A stretch of 64,000 bases of DNA from Selaginella moellendorffii (lineage: Eukaryota; Streptophyta; Lycopodiopsida; Selaginellales; Selaginellaceae), in NCBI RefSeq assembly GCF_000143415.4, contig NW_003314282.1:481826-545825 (forward strand), written 5' to 3'. The position numbers and the translations under genes are program-made. Shown in pieces: positions 23,937-35,098 of the stretch. The notes under the pieces were generated by a model. It saw nothing but the letters and a program-made list of their open reading frames with translations. It had not been told where the DNA came from and did no database searches. The number at the start of each line of letters is the position of its first letter. Position 1 is the first letter of the stretch.

Positions 23937-26900
23937 TGTTCCTTAGTCCGACTTTTATGGGTGCTGAAGTATATCACCACTAGTGTTGGCATCGAAAGGT
24001 CCTAAAAGTGGGCTTGTCCTTGAAGAGTAGCAAGTCGGGAAGACATGGCTCTCCACTATAGTTCACGTGTGAACTTATATGCAAGGTGGTGGATAGAAAA
24101 GGGCCAATGATGGAACGACTTTGGGATCTTGGGAATAGTGCAAGGTTTTCCTCATTGAGTTGAGGATGTGATCCAGATGAGCATTTGACTAAGCAAATTG
24201 GCTAATGTAGTTGTGGTAAACAACTATAGTTGGGATCACAGGGAAAATAAAGACTCCAAAACGATAAAGGAGTCACAAGATTACCCTCAAGAAGTTGAGG
24301 CTGGTGCTCATGAATTTGAGACCAGAAGTAATGACCGCGGGAGGTCAAATACAGAAAAGGACACAAGTCCTTGAAATGGTAGCCGGAGCTACCTCTAATA
24401 AATGCTGGAACAACCCAAGGAGTTAGGGGTGTATTTTGAGGATGAGTTGGTATTCTCATTACATGGACAAGTGGTCCTAAGGGGCGAAAAGTTGCCTCTA
24501 GAGAATGAATCAGGAGTAACACTTGCAAAAGATGGTCCTTGTGAGTAGGACATAAATACAAGAAGTTGTATTCCAGTGAGTTAGCTCCTCAAAAGTAAGA
24601 CTTTATAAGTCGTTGGATTAATAAAGTCCAAAAGGTTGAATGACTCTAATAGAGTCAAGGAATAATCCTAAGGGCTTGAGGAAAGCATTTGGACTGAGGT
24701 GTATGGTGCCCCACGAAGGACAGGGAGGATCGTAAGGTCCAAGTATGAGAATAGTGGGTATCTCATAAGTGGCAGAATGTGCCATGCTAAAGTCGTGGGA
24801 ACGAGTTTCCCGGAAGAAAACAACTTTGACGCAAAGTTGTGCATGAACTCTATGGTGTAGTGCTAATGGATGATTGGCATAAGAGACAACCATATTGGTC
24901 TTGGCAAAAAGACTTGGACACAAGTAAAAGGTTTCATAAAGGTAGGCTTGTGGAGCCGATGGTGTGGAGACACCAAAGATGCCAAAGTGTGTTGCCTTGA
25001 GGTCAAGTTAGCGGGTTCATGAGAACCCCTTCCAAAGGAATCCCAATGAAAATGGGAATAGCATAGCCTAAGCTGGAAGGCATGCGGTTAGAGTGTAGTG
25101 ACCCAAATAATGATGGAGGTGTGGAAGCACTAACAATGAGTTGTAAGACTTAATAACTATGGGGCAATTAAGCAAAAGGTGCAAGATAATTGGTTAAACG
25201 AGTAAAAGGTAGCTACCCAAGACTTCTTAATGGCATAAAGAAGTTCGATACACCCTTATAAGGGATAAATTGCTTATGTTGTGACATAGTAAGTCAATGT
25301 CGAAAAGGGAATGCTCATTGTTAGAGAAGCCATCATTGGGACACCCAAACACTCTAGAACACTAGAAGGGGGTATTTGGTGTCATGAGGGCAATGGATAA
25401 TGCCCAAGGGACAAAGTTCCTAGCGAATGAAAGATAGGAAATGCTATCTAAATGTCCAAGGTTGTGGAGACAGGAGAAGTCTATCTACTTAAATTGGACA
25501 AAGCCAAAGAGGGATTTTGGCAAGGCTAGTGATGGGCATATAAAGGCCCATAAGTAGTAATGGTGATCCCAGTGTGTGGGATTACAAGGTGAGCAAACCT
25601 GGATTGAGGAACCACTCCCTAGGCTGTTGGGTAGGTTCATCCCTATGAATACTTGCCAAGGCATGGTAAAAAGTGTAAAGCTATCTTCCTAGTCTGGAAG
25701 AGAATAACTGAAGGAAATATATGAGGCCAAAAGGCAAGTAGTATAGGGATAGAACCGAACCATAGGAATTGATAGGCATAACCAAGGGTGGTTATGCAAG
25801 TTGGGAGTGGAGAATCAAGTGGGTGCTCAAGCATGTTGTTATTAGCGACTGGGATGCCATGGAGAGTCTAAAGCATGGGATTGTCCATGTTAGACTATAT
25901 GGTAATTGGAAAGCTTGCGAAAGGAGAAGCCTTAGCAAGCCAAGGAACAAAGTTCCTTAAACGTTCCCCTAGGTAGATAAGTACCTAGTCAGCCAAGTGT
26001 AAATGGTTCATAGAACACGCGAAATCAGAGTGGCACAGCAGAAGCGTGGTCTTGAATCTTGCCATGAGGCGAGGCTATCAAGATTGGGGAAGTAGTTCCC
26101 GAGTGTTCAAAAAGAGGGCTTTGAATGAAAGTCAATAGTTAAGGACTTTCACGCTTATGCATGAACCATGTTACGGTGGCCAAATGACTTGTTAAGTGAG
26201 ATTGGCAAGTCGGGGGGAACGAATACCCTAGTTGAAGGAGCCAATTTCAAAGGGGTGGCCCAGGGAGCCGAGCATGGAGGAGTCCATGTTGGTGCACCGG
26301 TGTGGGGAGTCACGCCAGGCATCCAGTGTGATGCCATCCGTAGATGCATATACGGAAGTTGGGTTCAAGTCCCAACCCTCTAGTGCTTGGGTTCGAGTCC
26401 CAAATCACTAGGGCATGGTGATGGTTTGGAATATGAGGACACTCATTTTTCGGTGGTCATGGACTCTTAGTGAGGAGACTGGTTTGGGCACACTGCCAAG
26501 CGAGGGATGTCTCGGAGTCGTGATGCACGGTTAGATTGCTTAGAGTGAAAGCTCGGCATATCTAACTTGAACACTTTGGTGCAAAAGGCACCAAGGACGT
26601 GGTGAATGAGATGGGGACACCCAGTCATCCTTGGCCGGAAAGACTGGCTTGGGTGCACCGCCAAGTGTGGGGGATGCCCCCGGGGTCATAGTTAACAATT
26701 TAAAAGGGTCTGAAAGACTTAGTTCCTATTGGTAGACCTGTTAAGGAGTCAAGATGAGATCATCAGTTGATCTTGTGGCTAAACAAAGACAAGGTCTTTA
26801 TTTGGGTTAAGGAATATGATTCCCAGTTCAAAGTGTTGATTTGAACTATTGATAATGGTGTGACTTGGTCGAGGTGACCAAGTGAGAAGGACACCTAAAG

Positions 26901-27869
26901 GGAAATCAATTATGCCAATACGACGGTATAGTAAGTAAGTCCAAGAAAGTAGTCTCGGGGAGAGACCCATGGAAGGGTCGCAAAGTTGGGCCGTGGACAA
27001 AGCCCGAAGCAGAAATTGCTAAAGAGACCTACTAAGGTGAGCACTCGCTAGACTTACCAAAGTAGAGCCTTTGCCATGGAACCAAAAGGATACCTTGAGA
27101 ATGGAGGTAGTGATCCTATGTTGCTCAGTGCAACAATCAATGGATAGGAGCAAAAGACTAGTGGCTAAAAAAAGAGCCATGGGAATCCTGGGAAAGAATC
27201 CAAATGGCAAAGTTAGGCTGAGAACACTAATGTGTTGGGTGCTAACGGATTGTGGGAAAGGCAATGTTTCCTCAAGGGTGGATTCCCAACCGCTCCGATT
27301 TGGCGAAAGTGGATGCTCCAAAAGGGGGAGCGGTAAAGTAGCTAAATAATAGGGCCGTGGGCAACCCTAGCACCAATTATGATAACTGAAACTTAGTGTC
27401 AAAGGTGGCACGATATCGGAGAGAGGATGATGGTATCCTCAAGTAAAGAACTTCCTAGAATAGGGAAATGGAGTTGCACCATGTGCAACGTAAGGTGTCG
27501 GAGACACCTAGGAAATTGACTTTGAGAAGTCAAAATTAAAAGTTCCAAAATGCAAGGTTATGTCAATGGAACCTGAGACTACTCGAGAATGAGTAGTGGA
27601 ATTGAGTTAGAGAGGGAGTCTCTAATGGGTTTAACAAGAACTGAACCAATAAAAGGGAGCAAACCACCCCAGATGATCGAAGGAGTCTTTATGTTGGAGA
27701 AACTATGCTCCTTCGAGGATAAATAAGGCATGGTGAGCCTTCAGTGTCAAACTATAGACAAATATTGGCTGGGTGTTAAGGATGGAAATGGTAATACATG
27801 CAGGTGTTACTTTATAAAAGGGTTTATCGTTCAATGAAGACATCGAACTTCGTCTATGGGTGGTAGAGT
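23937..27869 (+). other. Non-coding interior of the LTR element
   Basis: About 3.9 kb with frequent stops in all frames; the longest frames (for example 24202-24561 minus, 27019-27321 minus) have no retroelement motifs. At 26370-26395 two tRNA B-box-like strings (GGTTCAAGTCCC, GGTTCGAGTCCC) occur close together. There is no clear polypurine tract just before the 3' LTR (only 'gggtggtagag'); a better purine run, 'aaaagggggagcgg', lies at 27318 but is 540 bases too early. Confidence 0.7.
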
Positions 27870-28426
27870 TGTGAGACACAAAATCCTTAGGCCCCAAAGT
27901 GGAGCCGGAAGGGTGCCACGTGGTAGTGGCTGAAGCAAAAGCCAAACGAGTGTAACACGTTTGGGCCAAAAGCTCCAACTTGAAAGGTCAAGAGCGGGAG
28001 TAGAACTCCCAACGAAGGGCTCGAGGAATGAGCACGAAGCGAGCAATAAACGAGGCTCCAAAAAGGGACCCAAAAAGGACCAACACATGACACGTGGAAG
28101 AGTCCAAGATGGACCCGAGATGGAGTCCGAGATGGACCCAAGTTGGAGTCCGAGATGGACCCGAGTTGGAGTTCGAGGTGGAGTCCGAGATGGAGTCCGA
28201 GATGGACCTGAGTTGGAGTCCGAGGTGGAGTCTAAGATGGAGTCCGAGATGGACCTGAGATGGAGTTTGAGATGGACCCGAGATGGAGTCTGAGATGGAC
28301 CGAGATAGAGTCCGAGATGGAGTCCGAGATGGATCCGAGATGGAATCCAAGATGGAGTCCGAGAAGGACCCGAGATGGAGTCCGAGGTCGAGACCGAGAC
28401 CGGGACTGAGACCGGGACCGAGACCA

Positions 28427-28466
<40 letters not shown>

Positions 28467-29513
28467 TGGGACCGGGACCGGGACCGAGTCCGAGTCCGAG
28501 TCCGAGTTTGAGTCTAAGAGGGTGAAAGCCCAAAGCGTTTGTCTCCCAGACCCTGGGGGGTTTGGTGAGCTCCAAAAGTATAGTAAAGGGGAGGACTGCA
28601 GTGGAGCCAATTTGGCCAGGAAAGGCCAGTTTGGCCCAGGAAGGCCAGACCCAGTGTTGGGTGATGAACTAACCACTGGGAAGTCCAAGACTAGAGTGAA
28701 TACGGACCGACAAGCAAGGTAGCTTGGTGAAATGTTCAAGAGCCGGCTTTAGTTCCCTCGGGAGATCGACTAGCCGATGCTCCCAATCTAAGTGTGGGTG
28801 GCACTACCTACTTGGATACCTGGTGTGACTCAACGGAACCTCGCTCTAAGCCCATGGCTAGAGCACCCAAATGTGGAAGGCGGGGAGAGTACCCACGAGG
28901 CTTGCATAAGGCCACGATGTTCCGAAATGTTGTCCCAAAGGCTCAGACTGTGGAAAGGAAGAGGAGTAGTCCTCTGGTGTAATGATTAAGGATACAGTCG
29001 TGCGGTGAGGAAGTCCCAGAGGACCATGGGACTTAGTGGTCGGGCCTGTGGGCCCTGATCTAGTGGCAGTGTTGGCGAACACGGCTAAGGACAGAAAGGG
29101 ACTTGGTGGGGACCAGAAAGGAAATATTGGGGAAGGCCATTCCCCATGTCTATAGGCATCTTAAGGATGTTAAGGAGTGGATCTGGGATAATCACTCATG
29201 GACGGGTGGCCTAGTCTTTGAGAGACGGGACTATGGTGTAGGTGGTGTCAGACCACTAGTGTGACTAAGGTGAATGGGCATGGCCTTAGCGTAACGGGCT
29301 GATGTGTTAGTGGTACCTTGGGGTGTCGGTCATGGGATTGGACACGTGGAGCACTTGGACTAAGTGCAAAGGTTGAGTGGTGGAGATGCCATTCTTGGGG
29401 CTAGCAAGCCCAAGTCCAAAATAGGACTTATGGAGGTTGTGAGTGAGACTTCTAAAAGTGGTCGAAGGTGTGGTTAAGTGACTAAAGTAGAATGGAAAAA
29501 TTAGTCACTTACA
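27870..29513 (+). repeat. 3' LTR (1644 bases)
   Basis: Partner of 22266-23921, with the same termini and followed directly by the ctatc target duplication. Its minisatellite (28110-28515) differs in repeat number from that of the 5' LTR. Confidence 0.93.
28110..28515 (+). repeat. GA-rich minisatellite in the 3' LTR
   Basis: Same repeat types as 22505-22925 but rearranged: a longer uninterrupted 'gagacc' run (about 28425-28465) and different numbers of the 'gatggagtccga' unit. Confidence 0.9.
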
Positions 29514-31231
29514 CTATCCTAGTAGCAGCACTAAATACCCACCTACATTGCTTGAAGGTATCATAATCAGTCCCTCTTGGGCACTTGCCATCGCAATCCT
29601 GTGGAATGACCCTAAGAAAGAGATAGGGTTTAGTTGTTTTAGGAAAAGAAAGAAAAATGGGTGAATAGAGATAAGTTGCCAATCATGATTTTATCTTTTG
29701 AATTCTCAAGCACCAGCTTGATGCCATCAGGTATGCACCACTTATACTAAAAACCCTAAAATAAAGAAGATCATAATAAATCATTTGATCTTCTTAAAAC
29801 TTTGCAAGGCATATTTTCATATTCATGATAGTTAGTTTTTATGATCTGCAACTTTAAAATTCAATGTTTAGAATTGGTAAAAAAAAGAGGCACTTGCCTC
29901 ACTTTACAATAACCTTTAACATTTGTAGCTTTACAAACCTAATAACAGAAACAACACCAATTCTGCCTCACTTATTTTGTTATGCCCATAGATAGATAGC
30001 AAATTAACAATGAAATTGCATTCGGAGATATCTTAGCACACATTTCACAATAGTATTCAAAAGGTTGTTCCTCGTTCATGAGATTCAAGTACGAAGCACT
30101 CTTGCATTGGAAACAATTTTCTATTGGCATTTGTTATCACAATGAATTCTTAACAGTGAAAAAATATATAGAAAGAGCAACAGAAAAATAATATAATTGT
30201 AATTTTAAAAAAAATCGTGTGCCTTTCAGCTATATTCACTATTTGTTTAAAAAGCCAAGAGAGAACAGAGAACCACAAATAGAACCAATGGATTATATAG
30301 TTTATAATGTTAAATTTATGGTATGCTATAGTTGATATGATCGAGAGACTCAAACTCTATCTCATTCTTGTGAACGTTTACAGGTAATGATTACATAGCC
30401 ACTTGCCACTTGACGTTCTTGAGCATGCATTTGTAGAGGAGTACAAAGGCTCAAGACAGTCATGGTAGTGTTGTAAATGTGGCAAGATATGTGTATGTGT
30501 AAAATAACGAACCTACCGGATTTTGGTTTTCAAGTAGTGTGGCAATTTTGTCCTATTTAAAAAAAAAAAACAAAACAAAGCAATGCAAACCAAGTCTGCG
30601 GACAGATGAGCAAGAGGACAGCTGTTGTGATTTTTGTTATAGTCATGGACAGTGTCGAACTAATCTTTTATTTGTTCCACAGCATAACACAACATCTCCG
30701 TGACAACAAGAGAGGTGATTATCCACCTTTCTAGGTCTCAAAACTAAATAGCTACGTCCTTGCGCTTTATTGATTCTTAAAAGTCAAGGCTCCCCTTCTT
30801 GCGCTCCGCAAAGCTTCTCCAGTATTTCACCTAGGCATTCGATGCACAAGTTTGTAGACATCAAAATGCTTGGACTCACACTTGTTTCTCCAGTCTTCCC
30901 AAGCTGAGCTTGAGCACGATCAGGTCACCCATTAGGCGCGTGATATCCAAGGTACCACTCCACACCAGCCGACCCAGATCACTCTACATGGCATTCTCGG
31001 ATGATGGCCAGGACCTTCTCATCAAGAGTAGTGTGGAATAAAAGCTGTCCATGGAGATACCTTTCAGTCTCTGGGATGCTGGTACCTCTCTATCTTGCCA
31101 GGCCTAGATTCCTTGTTTTTCAGGTTGAGATTGCCACAGATGGCGGGCTGATGTGGCGTTCACTGCGGAAGTGGCGGCTGTGCCACGCGGATATGCCACG
31201 TATAGTTTGAAGTTTAGGGTTCTTGAGAAGT

Positions 31232-32926
31232 ATGGCGATTAATAGGTCCGTGGTGGTGTACGAGAACGATGGCGGCGCGCTCTATAATTACGTCAACAGC
31301 TACCTCTCCTCTCTCGCAGTCAATCCGGAGCAGCCGGCGCTCTTCAGGGCGAGCTTGATCGACGACAACACGCCCCTCATCTTGGGGCTCCAGCCGGGCT
31401 TTCCCGTGCGTGACAAGTTCCAGGGCCTGGATTTCGAGTGGAGCGCGGGCGTGGCCACTGATGAATCGCCCTATGTCATGGCGGCGTTCCCGCCGCACTG
31501 CTCCAACGACGTGATCCAGGCCTACTTTTCTCACATCACCGCCGCCTCCAAGCGCCGCCGCCTTTTCACCGTGAGGCCACCTGGTATGCACGAGATGAGC
31601 TGGGCGAGCTGCGAATTCGATCATCCCGCGAGCTTGGAGACGCTGGATAGCTCCATGGATGCCGAGCTCAAGGAGGAGCTGGTCAAGGATCTGGAGGCGT
31701 TTGTGGGAGCTCAGGACTACTACAAGAGGATTGGGAAGGCGTGGAAGAGGAGCTACCTCGTCCATGGCCGCCAGGCGAGTGGGAAAGAGCAGCTCGTTGC
31801 CGCCATAGCCAACAAGCTCGGCTACGATGTTTATGATCTCGACACTGGGTTGGTGGCGACCAAGGCGCAACTCAAGGAGATCTTGATGAAAACTGGGAGG
31901 AGGGCAGTGATCTGTGTGCATGGGATCGATAACCAGTCGGTCATCAAGGTGAAGATGGCGGATGTTTTGGACGCGAGCGATGGACTGTGGGCTCCGGACG
32001 AGAGGATCTTCGTGTTCGTGTCGGACGAAGCCAAGCCGGACACCGTCTTCCCGGGCTGCCAGGGCCGGATCGATTTCTACGTGGCCATGGACACCAGCGG
32101 CTTCCAGATGCTCAAGTCGACAGTGAAGCTCCACTTGGGCGTGGAGGATCACAGGCTCCTGGGCGAGATCAAGGGGCTGATGATGGATCGGAAGGAGGAG
32201 GTCGACGTCGGCGAGCTCCTGGCGCTGGTGCTGGGGACGAGCAGCGGCTCCTATCCGGAAGATGTGCTTGAAATGGTGGCGGAGCATCTCAAGAGCAAGA
32301 AAACGAAAACGTCGCCGGCCTCTCCATCGCCCTTCGCAGCAGCAGCAGCACCACCGTCACAATCGCCCTTCGCACTAGCACAATCGCCCTTCGCGCCAGC
32401 ACCAATATTCTTCGCACCAGCACCAACACCACCGCCACAATCGCCCTTCGCGCCAGCACCAATATTCTTCGCACCAGCACCAACACCACCGCCACAATCG
32501 CCCTTCTTCGAACCAGCGGCACCTTTCGAGCACACATTCAGTCCGTGTATTGGCGGAGCTCAAGCGCCGTCCTGGGCCTTCTTCACACCATCGTGTCCTT
32601 TCGAGGAGGTATCGACTCAAGCTCCAGCAAAGAACACGTCCTCCGGAGGCTCGTTTCCAGCGAGGGCGGCGTCGTCGACGCCCAGTGCTGCACTTGGGAC
32701 GGCGGCGGCGATTTTTGGCGGAGGAGGAGCTCCAGCAAGCGCGCCCAGTGCTGCATTTGGGGCGGCGGCATCGGCGGCGTCCGTGTCCCCGGAGGAGGCG
32801 CGAGCGAAGTTTTACCGCTGCTACAACGTGGACAAGCATTACGGCGTGACCATGGACAACTTGGACGCAAGCTCCCCATTCTGCAAATCGAAACCCAGTG
32901 CAGAAAAGAAAACTCTCTCCGCTTAG
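31232..32926 (+). CDS. BCS1-like AAA protein with degenerate ATP site and proline/FG-rich tail
   Basis: Predicted 564 residues in one exon, start chosen at the first ATG (MAINRSVVVY). Residues ~1-130 fit the region before the AAA core; residues ~130-150 (FDHPASLETL) and ~165-190 (YYKRIGKAWKRSYLVHG) match plant BCS1/HSR4-type AAA-ATPases, which have FDHP and a K-R-G-YLLYGPPGTGKS motif. Here the Walker A is GRQASGKE instead of GPPGTGKS, and the Walker B position reads VICVHGIDNQ, lacking the acidic pair of the family. ATP hydrolysis is therefore doubtful. The AAA part ends near residue 360, after the FPGCQGRIDFYVAMD segment. The tail (about 365-540) is low-complexity, with SPFAPAP and PSAAFGAAASAA repeats resembling FG nucleoporins, then a polar end (EEARAKFYRCYNVDKHYG). 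A decayed paralogue lies at 4686-6330. Function unknown; no membrane anchor was evident. Confidence 0.85.
   Translation: MAINRSVVVYENDGGALYNYVNSYLSSLAVNPEQPALFRASLIDDNTPLILGLQPGFPVRDKFQGLDFEWSAGVATDESPYVMAAFPPHCSNDVIQAYFSHITAASKRRRLFTVRPPGMHEMSWASCEFDHPASLETLDSSMDAELKEELVKDLEAFVGAQDYYKRIGKAWKRSYLVHGRQASGKEQLVAAIANKLGYDVYDLDTGLVATKAQLKEILMKTGRRAVICVHGIDNQSVIKVKMADVLDASDGLWAPDERIFVFVSDEAKPDTVFPGCQGRIDFYVAMDTSGFQMLKSTVKLHLGVEDHRLLGEIKGLMMDRKEEVDVGELLALVLGTSSGSYPEDVLEMVAEHLKSKKTKTSPASPSPFAAAAAPPSQSPFALAQSPFAPAPIFFAPAPTPPPQSPFAPAPIFFAPAPTPPPQSPFFEPAAPFEHTFSPCIGGAQAPSWAFFTPSCPFEEVSTQAPAKNTSSGGSFPARAASSTPSAALGTAAAIFGGGGAPASAPSAAFGAAASAASVSPEEARAKFYRCYNVDKHYGVTMDNLDASSPFCKSKPSAEKKTLSA
32393..32506 (+). 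repeat. Perfect 57-base tandem repeat in the tail of the AAA gene
   Basis: 32393-32449 is repeated exactly at 32450-32506, encoding a 19-residue unit that starts APAPIFFAPAP. A length divisible by three keeps the frame. The perfect identity points to a recent slip or unequal exchange; the paralogue lacks it. Confidence 0.95.
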
Positions 32927-33357
32927 ATTCCCCTCTCCAGGTTTTCGATTGATACCATGCTGCTAGTAAAGCGATGTTTCCTTTGAATCCAAATCTAGTA
33001 GAAGCTTTTTGATCTAGTTGTGTCTATGTAGAGGAGACCAGGCCGCACTTATCATGGCCCGTGAGCCAAGTAAAGCCGGCAGACAGCACCTCCTTGGAAT
33101 CTTTGTCACTCTATGTGCACACAACCGTGTGAAAATCACAGCCCAAAAGGCTCTCGCCACACCGGCTTAATTGTGCACAAGCCAAGCAAGCAATTCTACC
33201 ATAGCTCTCTCAAAACCCTAGACCCAGCCGCATTTTCACACGCAACCAACGGCCCAGATCGCATCTCCGCATCTCAACGGTCCAGAATGTTAATTAATTA
33301 TTTCTAAACAAATCCTTAAGGAGAAGTCGTTAACGCTTGGCTATGGAGGGATGGAAC

Positions 33358-34595
33358 TTAGCAGCACGAAAATCGCCGAGTTGCATCGTCCTGGGGTGAT
33401 TTTCCATCGCCGGCCCCGTTCAATCCGAGCTTCTGGCCGCGAGGGACGCGGTCGTCTTTGTCGTAGTCGTCCGGGACGATCCTCCGGCTCTTGGCGTCGA
33501 AGATCTCGCGGACAACGTTCTGGAACGCCGTCTTCACGTTTGTGGACGCCAGCGCCGACGTCTCCATGAAGAAGAGGTTCTCCGACTCGGCCAGCTCCTT
33601 GCCCTCCTCGACGGATACCTCGCGGATGTTTGTGAGATCGCACTTGTTGCCTACCAGCATTGTCACCACGCTCGATCCTCCGTAAGCTATGGAAGCGAAG
33701 CTGGGTTAGAGCAATCAAAAGCCCAAGGCAATCAAGCTCAAGCACTAGTGGAAACAGAGAGGCCTCTAAACCAAAGTGGATTTCACGCATCAAGGGAGTG
33801 TCAACTAGACTGTGCATTGATGAAAAGGCAGCAAACCACGTCGCGAAGAACACCAAGAAAAGAATGATTTCTACCACCATCTAGGCCGTGCATCAAGAAC
33901 AATGTAAACATGACGACGTGAACAAAATCGACAAAGAGAGAAAAAAAAACAAAGCGATGCAAACCAGGCTACTAATGCAAACAGAGAGGCCTCTAGAATT
34001 TCAAGTAGCAAATCAATATCAACTAGACTGTGCATCGATAGATACAAAACAACGTCGCGAAGAACACCAACAAAGAAAAGAATGAGTTCTATCACCATCT
34101 AGGCCGTGAATCTGCCACGAAGTCAAGAACAATGTAAACATGACAATGGAAAGAAGAAATCTCAGTGCAAACCGATGCAAACCAAGTCTAGGACAATGCA
34201 AGCAAGAAAAAAGAAAGCAAAGCACAAAGAATTCCGAGGAGAGTAGAGTAGAACTTACTTCGCAGCTCATCGAGCCATTTGGAGATGTTCTCAAAGGTTT
34301 GCTTCCTGGTGATATCGTAGACAACGAGGGCTCCAAGCGCGCCCCTGTAATAGGCCGATGTCACAGCCCGGAACCTCTCCTGCCCAGCCGTGTCCCACAC
34401 CTGCGCCTTGACCTCCTTGCCATTGATCCTCATGCTCTGCGTCTGGAATTCCACCCCAATCGTGGCCTTGGAGTTCTGATTGAACTCGTTGCGAGCATAC
34501 CTCGTCAGCAAATTCGACTTGCCCACCGCCGAATCGCCGATGAGCACTACCTTGAAGATGTAATCCTCGCCGGCCTCCTCCTCCTGGTACCCCAT
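33358..34595 (-). CDS. RABA-type (Rab11 clade) small GTPase
   Basis: Rab GTPases of the RABA group direct post-Golgi and recycling-endosome traffic at the trans-Golgi network. Two exons, 34595-34259 and 33686-33358, join in phase (GT-AG; ELR|TYGG) to give 221 residues. All G motifs are present: GDSAVGKSN (P-loop), TIGVEF (switch I), WDTAGQE (switch II), GNKCD and ETSAL. The effector region [13 protein letters not shown] and the [13 protein letters not shown] segment are typical of RABA. The C-terminus ends FSCC, a geranylgeranylation pair. The sequence is closest in my memory to RABA5 members. The 572-base intron is unusually long for this island and contains a direct repeat. Confidence 0.93.
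33752..34150. repeat. Direct repeat of about 170 bases in the RABA intron
   Basis: 33752-33923 and 33975-34146 share 'aacagagaggcctcta', 'caactagactgtgcat', 'cgtcgcgaagaacacca', 'ccaccatctaggccgtg' (second copy 'caccatctaggccgtg') and 'caagaacaatgtaaacatga'. It lies wholly within the intron. Confidence 0.85.
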
Positions 34596-35098
34596 CGATC
34601 GATCGTGCTTTCTTTCGACCCTAGCTAGCTAGGCGGCCAAGAATCTCCCGAAATTTCGCTTCCTAGTGGAAGAAATCTGCGAAATCTTGGCAATGCAGTA
34701 CCAGGAAACCGGATTTTGAGCGCGATCTAGCGCCGCGGCTGCTCGGATCAAACCTATGGCGACGATGATCGCATGGAAAGAGAATCTGTACGACTGCGGC
34801 AGATAAATCACATCAATGACGCGAGAACAGCGCCTGAGCTAACTGCAAACCCTACGACCGCTCATCACTCTCTGCAAAAAAAATGGATCGAATTGATCCA
34901 CCGATCCCTCCCTTGCGGAGACGTCACGTCGTGGACACGCTGGATGCGTGTGGTCCCATCGCCACCGTTGCTTGTGCCACGCTCATCGACGGCCACACTT
35001 TAAAGTAGGGGAAGATTCCTCGCGCCCTAAAATCCATTAACGGAATGTGCTTTGCTAGTGGCCTGGCAGAATATCCTAAGTAGCCGACGGAATATCTC
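34596..35098. other. Intergenic gap between RABA and FAM210 genes
   Basis: Upstream (promoter and 5' UTR) region of the RABA gene and 3' region of the FAM210-like gene, both on the minus strand. No gene seen. An open frame at 34924-35139 is not supported. Confidence 0.5.

Larger units (their letters stand above)
22266..29513 (+). mobile_element. Complete but coding-free LTR retrotransposon (LARD-like)
   Basis: The two LTRs (22266-23921 and 27870-29513) both start TGTGAGACAC and end CTTACA. The element is bounded by a perfect 5-base target duplication, ctatc (22261-22265 and 29514-29518). A primer site complementary to initiator Met-tRNA follows the left LTR. The 3.95 kb interior has no frame with gag, protease, integrase, reverse transcriptase or RNase H features on either strand. 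A long, structurally intact, non-coding element of this kind fits a large retrotransposon derivative mobilised by a partner element. In the first 245 bases of the LTRs I count 11 differences, ten of them transitions, so it is not a fresh insertion. Confidence 0.92.
29742..33163 (+). repeat. Segmental duplication, intact copy (partner 3220-6475)
   Basis: Contains the same AT-rich upstream DNA (to about 30550), a block missing from the other copy (about 30550-30790), the promoter-proximal region, the intact AAA gene, and the shared 3' flank ('gtgaaaatcacagcccaaaagg'). 29742-31231 holds no gene. The LTR element ends 228 bases upstream. Confidence 0.85.

Noticed and set aside
24202-24923. Minus-strand frames in the LTR element interior (119 and 101 codons)
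   Set aside because: They are antisense to the element, have no retroelement motif and are about as long as chance frames here.
31214-32287. Minus-strand 357-codon frame
   Set aside because: Antisense of the intact AAA gene; no domain. GC-rich coding DNA often leaves the opposite strand open.
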